Part shown: one piece after another, positions 1 to 10,900 of the stretch
How the letters are laid out: the number at the start of each line of letters is the position of its first letter
Numbering within the stretch: the stretch's first letter is position 1
Assembly: GCA_020809705.1 (NCBI GenBank)
Contig: CP085825.1
Span: 3,162,001 to 3,226,000 of the forward strand
DNA length: 64,000 nucleotides
Reading direction: 5' to 3'
From: Calonectria ilicicola
Lineage: Eukaryota; Ascomycota; Sordariomycetes; Hypocreales; Nectriaceae
The notes under the pieces: generated by a model
What the model saw: only the letters and a program-made list of their open reading frames with translations
The model's database searches: none
Told to the model about the DNA's origin: nothing
Translations under genes and position numbers: made by a program

Positions 1-2
1 AA

Positions 3-3000
3 CTCGCGAAACCCGTCTACCACCCTGGCTTCATCAAGAAGGTCAAGAAGATCCTGGAGATTGTCTGCCACAACTGCAGCAAGGTGTTGGCCGATAAAGT
101 TGGTCTACTCACTCCATGAAGCTCAATGGCCTATTGGATGCTAACAAAATTTCTCAGAGCGATCCCGAATTTGCTGCTGCTATTGGCACACGAGACCCCA
201 AGGTTCGCTTCAGCCGCGTATGGGAAGTATGCAAGAAGAAGCGCAGATGCGAGAACGAAGACAGGAACGAGAAGAACAAGGAGGAGGAATACGCCCCAGG
301 GATGAAGCCTGCCCAAGTCGAGAACCACGGCGGCTGCGGTAACGTGCAACCCAATGTCCGTCAGGCAGCCCTCCAGCTCAAGGCAGCTTTCGATGTTGCC
401 CAGGAAGACGGCGCGAAGCGACGAGAGACCACTCCTATCACACCCGAGATGGCTCACAACATTCTGCGAAGAATTACCGAGGCCGACCTCGTCAACATGG
501 GTCTTAACTCGGACTACGCTCGACCCGAGTGGATGATTCTCACCGTACTTCCGGTGCCTCCACCTCCCGTCAGACCCAGTATCTCGATGGATGGTACTAG
601 TACCGGTATGCGTAACGAAGATGATTTGACCTACAAGCTTGGCGATATTATCCGTGCCAACGGTAATGTCAAGCAGGCTATTCGCGAAGGATCTCCCGCA
701 CACATCGCTAGGGACTTTGAGGAGTTGCTTCAATACCACGTAGCCACCTACATGGACAATGACATTGCTGGTCAGCCACGTGCGCTGCAGAAGAGTGGAC
801 GTCCCGTCAAGGCCATCCGAGCCCGTCTAAAGGGTAAGGAAGGTCGTCTCCGAGGCAACTTGATGGGAAAGCGAGTCGATTTCTCTGCTCGTACCGTCAT
901 TACTGGTGATGCCAACCTTTCTCTTCACGAGGTCGGTGTTCCTCGCAGTATTGCCAGAACTCTGACTTATCCTGAAACTGTCACACCATACAACATTGGC
1001 AAACTGCATCAGCTTGTGGAAAACGGACCTAATGAACACCCTGGTGCCAAGTACGTTATCCGATCTGATGGTACACGAATTGATCTTCGACATCACAGAC
1101 GGGCGGCGCAGATTTCTCTGGAATATGGCTGGAAGGTTGAACGTCACTTGATGGATGGCGACTACATCATCTTTAATCGTCAGCCTTCGCTGCATAAGGA
1201 ATCCATGATGGGTCATCGCGTTCGCGTCATGCCTTACTCTACCTTCCGATTGAACCTGTCTGTCACATCTCCTTACAACGCCGATTTCGATGGTGATGAG
1301 ATGAACTTGCACGTTCCCCAGAGTGAGGAAACTCGCGCTGAAGTCAGAGAACTGTGCCTGGTGCCTTTGAATATTGTCTCGCCTCAAAAGAACGGTCCCC
1401 TCATGGGTATCGTCCAGGACAGTCTGGCAGGTGTCTACAAGCTTTGCCGACGTGATACTTTCTTAGATAAGACCCAAGTCATGAACTGCATGCTGTGGGT
1501 TCCTGGTTGGGATGGTGTTATTCCCCAGCCGGCCATCTTAAAGCCACGACCCCGATGGACTGGCAAGCAGCTTATTAGCATGGTTATCCCCAAAGAAGTG
1601 ACCTTGCACAGCGCGCCTGATGACAAGTCGCCCAACCCTCTTAGGGATGAGGGTCTTCTGATTCAGGCTGGTCATCTTATGTTTGGTCTCCTGACGAAGA
1701 AGTTTGTTGGTGCTGCTGCTGGTGGTATTGTCCATCTTTCCTACAACGAGCTGGGCCCAGATGGTGCCATGGCTTTCCTGAATGGTGTGCAGCAAACTGT
1801 GACCTACTGGCTGCTGCAAAACGGACACAGTATTGGTATTGGTGATACTATTCCTGATAAGGCCACTATTGAAAAGGTCCAGGTGCATATTGATGAGGAA
1901 AAGACTGAAGTTGCTCGACTCACAGCAATGGCTACTGCCAACGAGCTCGAAGCTCTCCCTGGTATGAATGTTCGTGCTACCTTCGAAAACAAGGTATCCA
2001 TGGCACTGAACCAGGCTCGTGATAAGGCCGGTACGACCACACAGAGGAGTTTGAAGGATTCGAACAACGCCGTTACCATGGCTTCTTCGGGTTCCAAGGG
2101 TTCCTCCATCAACATCTCACAGATGACTGCCCTGGTCGGTCAGCAGATTGTCGAGGGTAAACGTATTCCGTTCGGTTTCAAGTATAGAACCCTCCCCCAC
2201 TTCACCAAGGACGATTACTCTCCTGAAGCTCGTGGTTTCGTCGAGAACTCTTATCTCCGTGGTCTTACGCCTTCTGAATTTTTCTTCCACGCCATGGCTG
2301 GTCGTGAAGGTTTGATTGATACCGCTGTCAAGACTGCAGAAACTGGTTACATTCAGCGTCGACTAGTCAAGGCATTGGAAGATTTGAGTGCCAGATATGA
2401 TGGAACCGTGCGAAACTCTTTGGGAGACATCGTTCAGTTCCTCTACGGTGAAGATGGTCTCGACGCTATGTGCATTGAGAAGCAGAAATTGGGCATTCTC
2501 AACATGTCAGATGCGGCGTTTGAGAAGAAGTACCGACTGGATCTCGCTAGTCCCCCAGATTGGTTCAAGAATGACTACGAATATGGTAACGAGCTGACTG
2601 GAGACAAGCCTTCCATGGCCCTTCTTGATGCTGAGTGGGATGCACTGACCTCTGATCGCCGCGCCGTGCGAAGAATCAATAAGGCTAAGATGAACGACGA
2701 GATGATGCAACTACCTCTTAATATTGGTCGTGTTGTCGAGTCGGCTAAGCGTGTTTTCAACGTCAAGGCCAATGACCGAAGCAATCTTCGACCATCCGAT
2801 GTTATCGTGGCTGTTCAGAACCTGCTTAGCCACATCACTATCGTTCGTGGCAGTGATCCCATCTCTTTGGAGGCTGATGCCAACGCCACCATTCTGTTCA
2901 AAGCCTTGGTCCGCTCTCGACTAGCCTTCAAAGAGATTGTCAAGGAGCATCGTCTGAACAAGTTCGCCTTTGACCATATCATCGGCGAACTCCAGAATCG

Positions 3001-5044
3001 TTGGGACCGAGCCTTTGTCAACCCTGGTGAAATGGTTGGTGTTTTGGCTGCTCAGTCTATTGGTGAACCCGCCACCCAGATGACCCTGAACACTTTCCAC
3101 TTTGCTGGTGTGTCTTCCAAGAACGTTACACTCGGTGTGCCTCGTCTCAAGGAAATTCTGAACTTGGCCAAGAACATTAAGACACCCAGCATGGCTGTGT
3201 ATCTGAATGAGCACCTAGCGAAGCAGGAACAGGCGAAGAAGCTGCGAAGTATGGTCGAATACACCAACCTGCGATCAGTTACTGCTGTTACTGAGATTTA
3301 CTACGACCCCGACATTCAGGCTACCAACATCCCCGAGGATGTGGATATGGTTGAATCGTACTTTTTGATTCCTGATGATTCCCAGGACACCATTGATCAA
3401 CAGTCGAGGTGGCTCCTCCGTATCACTCTTGATCGACAAAAGATGCTTGATAAGGAAATCAGGATTGACGACGTGGCTCAGCGTATCAAAGAAGAGTACC
3501 CCAACGATCTTGCGGTCATCTTCAGTGACAACAACGCCGATGAGCAGGTCATCCGTGTTCGAACCGTCTCTGCTCGTGACAAGGATGATGATGGTGACGC
3601 CAAGATTGAAGATGATGTCATGCTGAAGCGTCTTGAAGCCCATCTTCTTGATACCTTGACTCTTCGTGGTGTACCGGGTGTCGAACGAGCTTTCCTTACC
3701 AAAGGTACTAGATTGGTTGAAGGCCATGATGGTGCACTTCTCGCTATCAAGGATGACCCACGATGCACACAGTGGTACTTGGATACCAGTGGTTCTGCTC
3801 TAAGGGCGGTCTTGGCTGTTAACGGTGTGGATACGACCCGCACCTACACCAACGACCTGTACCAGATTGTTGAAGTGTTTGGTATTGAAGCTGCACGATC
3901 TGCTCTGGCGAAGGAGTTGACCAATGTGTTGGCCTTCGATGGTTCTTACGTCAATCATCGTCACATCGCCCTGCTTGTTGACGTGATGACGTATCGTGGT
4001 GTTATTTCGGCTGTTACGCGACACGGTATCAACCGTGCTGACACAGGTGCCCTGATGCGTTGTTCCTTCGAGGAGACTGTGGAAATTCTCTTGGAGGCAG
4101 CGGCAACAGGTGAACTTGATGACTGCCGAGGTATCTCTGAAAATGTCATGTTGGGTCAGATGGCACCAATGGGAACCGGCAATTTCGATGTTCTCCTAGA
4201 TCCAAAGATGCTCGAGACGGTCATCTCAGACAACTCTCGCATGGGTCTTATGCCTGGCATGCCAGTCAAGGATGGTCAAGGTGAAGGTGCTGCCACCCCT
4301 TACGACACTGGATCTCCCATGGCAGACTCGGGTTACCTCAGTCTCAGCTCACCAGCGGCCGGAAACTTCTCGCCCATTCAGGGCGCGGGATCCGACACTC
4401 CTGCAGGCTTCGGAACCGAGTATGGTGGTGGTGGTTTTGGCGGTGTTGGCTCGATGAGCCCGTACTCGATGCGTGGTGCAACAAGCCCTTTCAGCACGTC
4501 GCCCACGTCCCCCTTCAGCTCTGGCATGGGAGGATACTCCCCCTCGTCACCAAACGCTGGATACTCTCCCACTTCCCCTCTCATCGATGGTGGAATTGGT
4601 AGGTACGCTACATCGCCTTCGTTTAGCCCATCGTCACCTTCATTTTCACCCACGTCACCGATGTTGCGTCCTACGAGCCCAGCTTCCCCCAATTACAGCC
4701 CAACGTCGCCGAGCTACTCACCTGCATCACCATCGTCTCCTCGACACTACTCGCCGACGTCACCAGCCCAATTCAACTCTCCCACGTCGCCGAGCTACTC
4801 TCCTGCGAGCCCCAACTACAGCCCTGCCTCGCCAAACCTGCATGCGGGCGGACCCACGTCGCCTTCCTACTCGCCGGCATCTCCAACTTGGTCTCCGACA
4901 TCTCCTGAAGCGTACTCTCCAACTAGCCCAAGCTTCCAGAGGAGCCCTGGGGCGCAGCATTCTCCAACTAGCCCAAGCTACTCGCCTACGTCTCCCTCTT
5001 TCTCTCCTCGGACCCCTGGTCCGGGAACGTCTGGAAACCAATAG
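3..5044 (+). CDS. RPB1: RNA polymerase II largest subunit RPB1 (5'-partial)
   Basis: Catalytic largest subunit of nuclear RNA polymerase II. Exon 3..98 encodes the clamp-region stretch LAKPVYHPGF...CHNCSKVLADK. A 59-bp intron (99..157, branch GCTAAC, acceptor CAG) follows, then exon 158..5044, giving 1660 residues in the window. Visible hallmarks are the Mg-binding NADFDGDEMN (near base 1280), RQPSLHK, the bridge helix GREGLIDTAVKTAETGYIQRR (near 2300) and the trigger loop AAQSIGEPATQMTLNTFHFAG (near 3050-3110). The C-terminal domain begins near base 4300. It is a degenerate YSPTSPx repeat tract with insertions and ends GPGTSGNQ. About 80 N-terminal residues are missing compared with usual RPB1 length, because the gene starts outside the window. 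The ATG at 116 lies inside the intron and is not the start. Identity is very secure. Confidence 0.98.
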
Positions 5045-6289
5045 TGAGTAGAGGTGAATTGCTTTTGATTAACTACTGTCTAACAAGCAACCTAGTTCTC
5101 CTAACTCGCCCTCCAATGATTAATTTTGATTGAATAATGCATACATGGCACAGGTTGTCATTCGTTTTTATGGTTTTTTTTCTTCTTCTCTTGGTTGGGG
5201 ATGGAATTTAGCAATATAGACCCGAAAAAGAGGTTGGCACAAAGGGAAAAGACGAAAACCCGCAAAATGAGAAAAAAAAAGAAAACAAGTCTTCTACACA
5301 AAGTTGGAGCGAAGGGGATGATAAGAATCCCATCGGGGAGCCAAAAGTGGAGGGGCACTGTAATAGCTGACAATGTACAATATCGACGACAATGAGGGAG
5401 CAGTGGTGAGGTCGAGGATTGCAATGAAATATAGGATGATGATCCAGATTGGAATCAATACCGTGAACAAAGAATGGAGCGGGACGGAAATGGCTTTGCA
5501 GAACCCGGAACGGATTGGCTTATTTTACGAAATTGAGCTTAGATGCCCTTGATTCGGCTGTGCCGTGCCGTGTTGCGCCATGCTGTGATGTGATGTGATG
5601 ACTTGTACGTTGTGTTGGTGATGATGTTTGATGAAGGGATGCCCAAGTTTGGCGAGCTTCGCCTAGTGAAATTGGGTTGCTTCCTTCTCGTGTTACATCC
5701 AGCCCGTCAATGCAGCCGAGTAGTTGAGCCACGCCGAGTCCAGAGGATCAAAGCTGAGAGAATCAAGCATGGCTGAGTGCAGAGGGGAGCGGAGCTGAGC
5801 TTAGCTGAGGTTGGAGACGGTGTTGCTGTACTTACTGAAAGGGCCGAAAGTGGTGATGGTCCGTCTGAGGCTGAGCCCAGGATGGGGAGGCAGTGTAGAG
5901 TCAAGTCAATGAATGGTGAAACTGGGGGAAAGCTTGAGGAAAGGGAAATGAGAGGACAAGGGGACAAGAAGAAAGTCGGAAAGAGAAGAGAAGCCCAAAA
6001 AAAAAGGGAAAAAGAGAAAAGGTTTGAACCCATTGGAGGGATGTTGACTTCAGCTCTCAGCCTCTGGCCCTAGGTCTTGGGTTGATGTTAGTGGCATCGC
6101 GGTGGGTGATTGGCTGGCAGTGTGGCTATGGCGGCCAGTTTTGGCGGCCAGGTCGATTGCCAGGAGGGCCAAGGCAGCTACGCCTCGACCCACAAGGCTG
6201 CGACAGACCAGATCCAGCTGATGAGGGAGATGATTGAATGACTTGGCGGCGGCCGTGTCCGTGTATGTGACGACTGTACTGTACCGTAC
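5045..6289. other. RPB1 3' region and spacer
   Basis: No supportable gene. The first few hundred bases are probably RPB1 3' UTR, with an AATAAT-like signal near 5132. The rest holds many A-runs on the + strand and simple GA-rich sequence. Confidence 0.6.
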
Positions 6290-6505
6290 AGCACACTGCA
6301 ATACACCCCTTGGAAAGATGGGTTGCCCCCGTGACTTGTTCACCTACCTCTGACACTACAGAACTCGACAGCGCTGGAAATATTGGGCTGAGAACGAAAG
6401 AAGGCGAATAGATAAGGAAGCTTATCTAAACTGGCTGTCTAAATAATTTTCATCATATGATTATATATATTTATAAATTGATTGGAAGATGGTGGGAAAA
6501 GGCAG
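6290..6505 (+). repeat. Dispersed non-coding repeat, copy A
   Basis: This segment aligns by eye with 16795..16960 (+) and with the reverse complement of 34690..34890. The left part has the pattern TACA-CCCC-TTG-GAAAGAT followed by GTGACTTGTTCA and GAACTCGAC. The right part has GATAAG, then CATATGATTATATA and GATTGGAAGATGGTGGGAAA. Similarity is roughly 65-75 percent with small gaps. It has no coding potential. It could be a MITE, a SINE-like element or a relic LTR; terminal repeats are not clear enough to decide. Confidence 0.55.
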
Positions 6506-9500
6506 AGGGGGGTATACTCTGTCACGGATTTGGGCAGCACGCTCTATCGGCTTTGTTCTTTCCAATATGATGTCATGGACTTTTGCCACCAACTCCCCTT
6601 TTTCAATTGGACCGTCATTGATGTACATGTATATACACATATATGTGGCGAGTTGTTGGTGGCAGTAAGTGGAAAGACAAGTCACGTTTGGTCTTATTTG
6701 TTGCATCTAAATTTACACCCTTTTTTTTTTGCGGTGCAGGTGGACTGCGGGGTTGTAGAGACGGGCCGCAGCCGAGCCGTCAGGAGCCGGGCTCAGTTCA
6801 CCCTTGCCATCAAACGTCTGCTCATTATTGAAAAAAAAAGGTCATGGTTTGATTAAAGCGGTTCCTCAGCCTAGCCCGACTTCGGTTCGCAAGTTGACCG
6901 GGGAGGATGCACCATCCCGTGGGGGAAGGGATGGGGAGAGAGAAGGGCGTGGCTGTGGGTGTGCAACACTGTGACAAGCGGAGATGAGAATCCTCTCGGG
7001 GAGTACAAGGCTGAATTGTGTGATGGGGCGTGAGAGAAGTAAAAAAAAAAAAAAAGGTAAAAAAAGACAGAGGTGGACAGAAAGTCACGGTTGGTTATGG
7101 GAGCTGTGTATATGGTGGTGTCTGTGGGTGCGCGTATGAGCCATGTCCAGCATGTCATGGCACGGACTCATGCAGTTGGAATGACGCCATTGTGCCTCGT
7201 TTGCCTTGGGGGCGATTGCGAACCAGAGGGAAAAAAAGGCAAATGCCATTGTGAGTGCGAGTGCAAGTGTGAGTTGGTGCATATGTGAGTGAGAAGAGAG
7301 AGTGAGAGTGTGTGTTGTATGTGTGGTATGCGTGTGTGCAATGTACTGCTGTGATGTGACGTAGTGTTACTATCTCGGGACCATGAAGGATGGGAAGGAA
7401 GAATATGGCTCGTAAGGTTGGCAGAATACGAGAAAGTTGGCATGGGCTATGGCGAAGGATATGACCGGATGGAGCTGGTTGCCTAGGAGCCATGTGTATC
7501 ACGTATGTACGTTGCTGTTGTCAGCTATTCTACCTCATGTATCTTTTAAGCCAAGAGAAAAGGATGAAGAGAAAAAAAAAGAGAGGGTGACATCAACCTG
7601 CACACACACACACACACGCCGGCATGTACTTGCCACCTGGTGTTGGTAAGAGAGGCTGTTGGTAGCCGACCGACCCGCAGAGTGTCCTGATTAGAGCCTA
7701 TTGACACCATGACCTCCCTAGATTGGAGCACTTGCTTGCTGCTAATCCCGGGCGGGAAAAACCACGTTGCCCACTCGGGTGCTGTTGGTTGTTGTTGGCT
7801 GCGCCTCGATCCGTTCTTACACATACAGCACGTGCGCTGCACCCTGCTGGCCAGTCAAAGGCCCAATAGCGAGAATCATGGGCACGAAGAAGTGAGATTG
7901 TGTAGATTGTGCCTGCGACTGGTTTTTTTTGGATATGTAAAAATGCAAGACGTTGCAAGTGATAGGTAGATAGTTGATTGTTATATTTTTCTTTCTTGCC
8001 TTTGACAGCTGAAGGAGAGGGAGGGAGTAGGCCTGTCCTGGGTTCGCTTAATGGAAATAATCAATTCCGGCCAGGCTGTTTCGCCCACCCCTCCCTGAAA
8101 TCTGGTCTCCCCCTCCTAGTCCTAGGCTGACCAACCCCGATTGCCTTTTCATCACATGATTTGACATGGATGCGAAGAATTCTGCGTGGCGTCCAAAAAA
8201 AACCGAGAGGAGAAAAAAAAAACCGAAACAAGTGACTCGATGTGGACAATGGACCGAAGGGGCCATTGGGTTGTGGGAGAGGAAATGGACCATTTCATTG
8301 CTGGCTAGGCTGTCCGCTCACCGACAGCTAGTTTCAGCTCTTCTCTCGATAAGCTTCGCGAAGCACGCGATTGAGCGTTTCTTTTGAGGAGTGAGCACTC
8401 GCATGGCATGGTGACTCCTTGCGCAGTAGCAGTAAGAGTAGCGAGGAAAGAAGCAAGCGTGTGTACTACTCTGAAAGAAGTAAACGAAGGCAACGAAATG
8501 AGAACAGAAAAAGGAAAACTACTCCCAGAAAAGAAAAGAAGAAACAAGAAGAAGAAAAAAAAAAAAAAAACGCACTCCTACTCTGCATTGCTCTGCGCTG
8601 CGTTGTGTTGTACTGCACTGCATTGCATTGCGCAGCCAGCCAGCCAGGGGAAGGAGGAGCGGGATCAATGAGAGAGAAGGCAAAAAGCAAACCCGACAAA
8701 GCGCCCCCGCTTTTTCCTGGCTGAAAGGTTGGGGGCCAGACAGTGCAGTAAATAGCCCGGGATCGTCACACGGCCGACAGGGTTCAGGGGCTGAAGACGG
8801 AGAAAAGGCGCGCCCACCATGCGGGTGCCGGCGCTTAACTGACACCAGGGGACCACCAGAACGACCAACGAGGTGGCCACGCACTCACATCTCCTTGAAC
8901 GCCATGGTGCTGGCTTGACCGTTTTGTCCCGTCGCCGCGTCCGCCGCCGCCGCCTCCTCCTCTCGTTTTTTCCTTCTGCTGCCACCTTCTCCTCCTCGGC
9001 TGCACGCTTGCCATGCGCGAGCTGTGCAACCATCACCGCTACCACCTGTTCCTGTCCCCCCCCTCGTCTGCTCTTCCTTTTTCGGCCATCTCCATTAAGA
9101 GAACCACACCCCTGCTCTCATCCGAACGCCCGCCTCGCTAGCTCTGCAGCCAGCAGATTGAACGAACGAACGACCACGCGGGAGACGGAAGAGACGGGGG
9201 GGGGGAGAGAAACAAGGAAATAGTAATAATAAAAAGTAAAAAGAAAATAAAATAAAACAAGAAAAAGAAAAAAAAAAGATGAGGTCAAGCTCGTGGCCTG
9301 GCTTTGCGAGTGGAGCCCACGGCCAACTCTGGTCACCGTCTACTACTCAGGCAGAGTCAAAGTATAGAGGCTGCTCTACTGCTCCGCCAAACAAGCCACA
9401 AGGAGCGAGGAACATAATACGAGCACAAGGAGACAAAGGGAAGCCCATCTCCAGCCTGCCCCAGCCGCAGCCCAGCAGGATTGTCATAAGTTGATCGATG

Positions 9501-10624
9501 TAGCTTGCAACCTTCTTTTTGTTCTGAACGGGTTTGATCTACCGGCCGCCACATGGCCCGCCGTCCCCACGCGCCAATCTCATCTGCCGAGCGGCTGTCT
9601 GTGTTTCGGCAGGCATGCTCATCCTGTTTGTCTCTTCCCGCACTGTCTCAGTAAGGCAGACTTTTGGGTTGTAAGCGATTAAGTAGACGTGCACAAAAGA
9701 AAAAAAAAAAATCCCGGTTCCTAACTTGGTGGGAAGGGGCAGTGAAAAATTTCTTGCGTCGTTTCCGTCATCCTCTGTTGGTTGTGTCCTTCTTCTGGCC
9801 TCTGGGCCGTGCTGCGCAATTGGGCGTTGCTATGGGGCCGGTGGCAGCTTTGGCCAGGCTGTGTGGGCCAAGACCACAGGGCTAAAGTAACGCAACGGGT
9901 GTGAAAGAATAACTCGAGTTATTGATTGAGACACTATGAAAATGGAGAAACAAGCTAGAAAATTGACATGAGAGAGAAAAAGAGGAAAAAATGAGAAAGA
10001 AAAAAAAAAAAAGGGAATCAAGAAGAGAGGAAAAAAAGAAATCATCATCCAGGAGCACCCACAAACATCGGAAGCCCTGCTGCCGACGCTCATGTCCCCT
10101 TCTTCATCTTTGATCCACACACCCCGACTGCCCCCACCCGATCCTCCTCCCGATTCACAATCAATCCCCTCTCCCCTGCCGCCCCAGCCATTTCCCCCCT
10201 GCCCATCCATCAATCGTGAACCAATCCCATCCGATCAAAATCTGGAGGATTCGTTGCCAAATCATGACCAGGTTTGAGTCTAGGTAGGAAAAAAAAAAGA
10301 AATGGAAGTGTGAAATAACAAAACGCCGTTGCAAAAGTTATTGCGGTCGTGGAAGTTGGCTTGGCTCCGGGGGAAATTGACAAGCCTTGCATTCTTTTTT
10401 GAATCGTTGCTCCAAGAGTAGTTTGGCCAAAACTACCCAAGGAGAAGACGACAGCCCTTCTGAAGATTAAAGGAGTGATGAAATCATCGTGACCGAAAAA
10501 GAAAACAAGCGCCAAGTCCAATGCGAAAACCTATGCCAAACTCCGCTTGCCCTATCCAAAGGGCGCTCTGTAATTCATGTCAAGCACAACAAAGTGAGTC
10601 GTTGTCACCGCCGCGAGGCTGTTT
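6506..10624. other. Gene-poor spacer
   Basis: No gene supported. It holds many A-runs of 8-15 on the + strand (for example near 7038, 8555, 9271, 9698, 10000), a CA microsatellite at 7601..7617, and a CT-rich leader-like block at about 8940-9120 that is not followed by a convincing reading frame. Confidence 0.55.
7601..7617. repeat. (CA)n microsatellite
   Basis: Uninterrupted CA dinucleotide tract of about 8.5 units. Confidence 0.95.
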
Positions 10625-10900
10625 CTATAGTTTATTGCCCCTCTGAGCATTTTGTGGATTGCTGTATCAAGAAAACAAGGTTAGCCATGTGTGTCGCAGC
10701 AGAATCCGCGAGGAAGATTAACGGACCTTTTACGATGATCGAGGAGGGTTGGGGCAGTGAGGTTGATTGCAGTAGCCCTGCCAGCTCTGCACACCCTGAT
10801 CGATGATAGCCGAGCATCTGCAGCCACCGGGCTTGGGAACAACGGACGTGTTAGTGCAGCCGCAGAAGGACCAGCACTGAGTAGTTCTCCAGTAGCACAT
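10625..10900 (-). CDS. Small cysteine-rich protein, two exons, 67 aa
   Basis: I do not recognise the family. Exon 1 is 10900..10734 and begins ATG TGC TAC TGG after the good context TCACC. The intron is 10733..10662 (72 bp; donor GTAAAA, branch GCTAAC, acceptor CAG). Exon 2 is 10661..10625. The 67-residue product has eight cysteines (positions 2, 9, 13, 15, 27, 29, 44, 49), including two C-x-C pairs, and four tryptophans; it starts MCYWRTTQCWSFCGC. No signal peptide or membrane segment is visible, so it is probably intracellular and perhaps metal-binding or disulfide-rich (inference). The upstream leader is CA/CT-rich and free of ATG, as in fungal 5' UTRs. If the intron is retained, TCG-TAA at the donor ends a 56-aa form. 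Support is ORF structure and splice signals only. Confidence 0.6.

Noticed and set aside
116..157. ATG at 116 as the start of RPB1
   Set aside because: It lies inside a 59-bp intron; the true frame continues from an upstream exon (3..98) with conserved RPB1 sequence.
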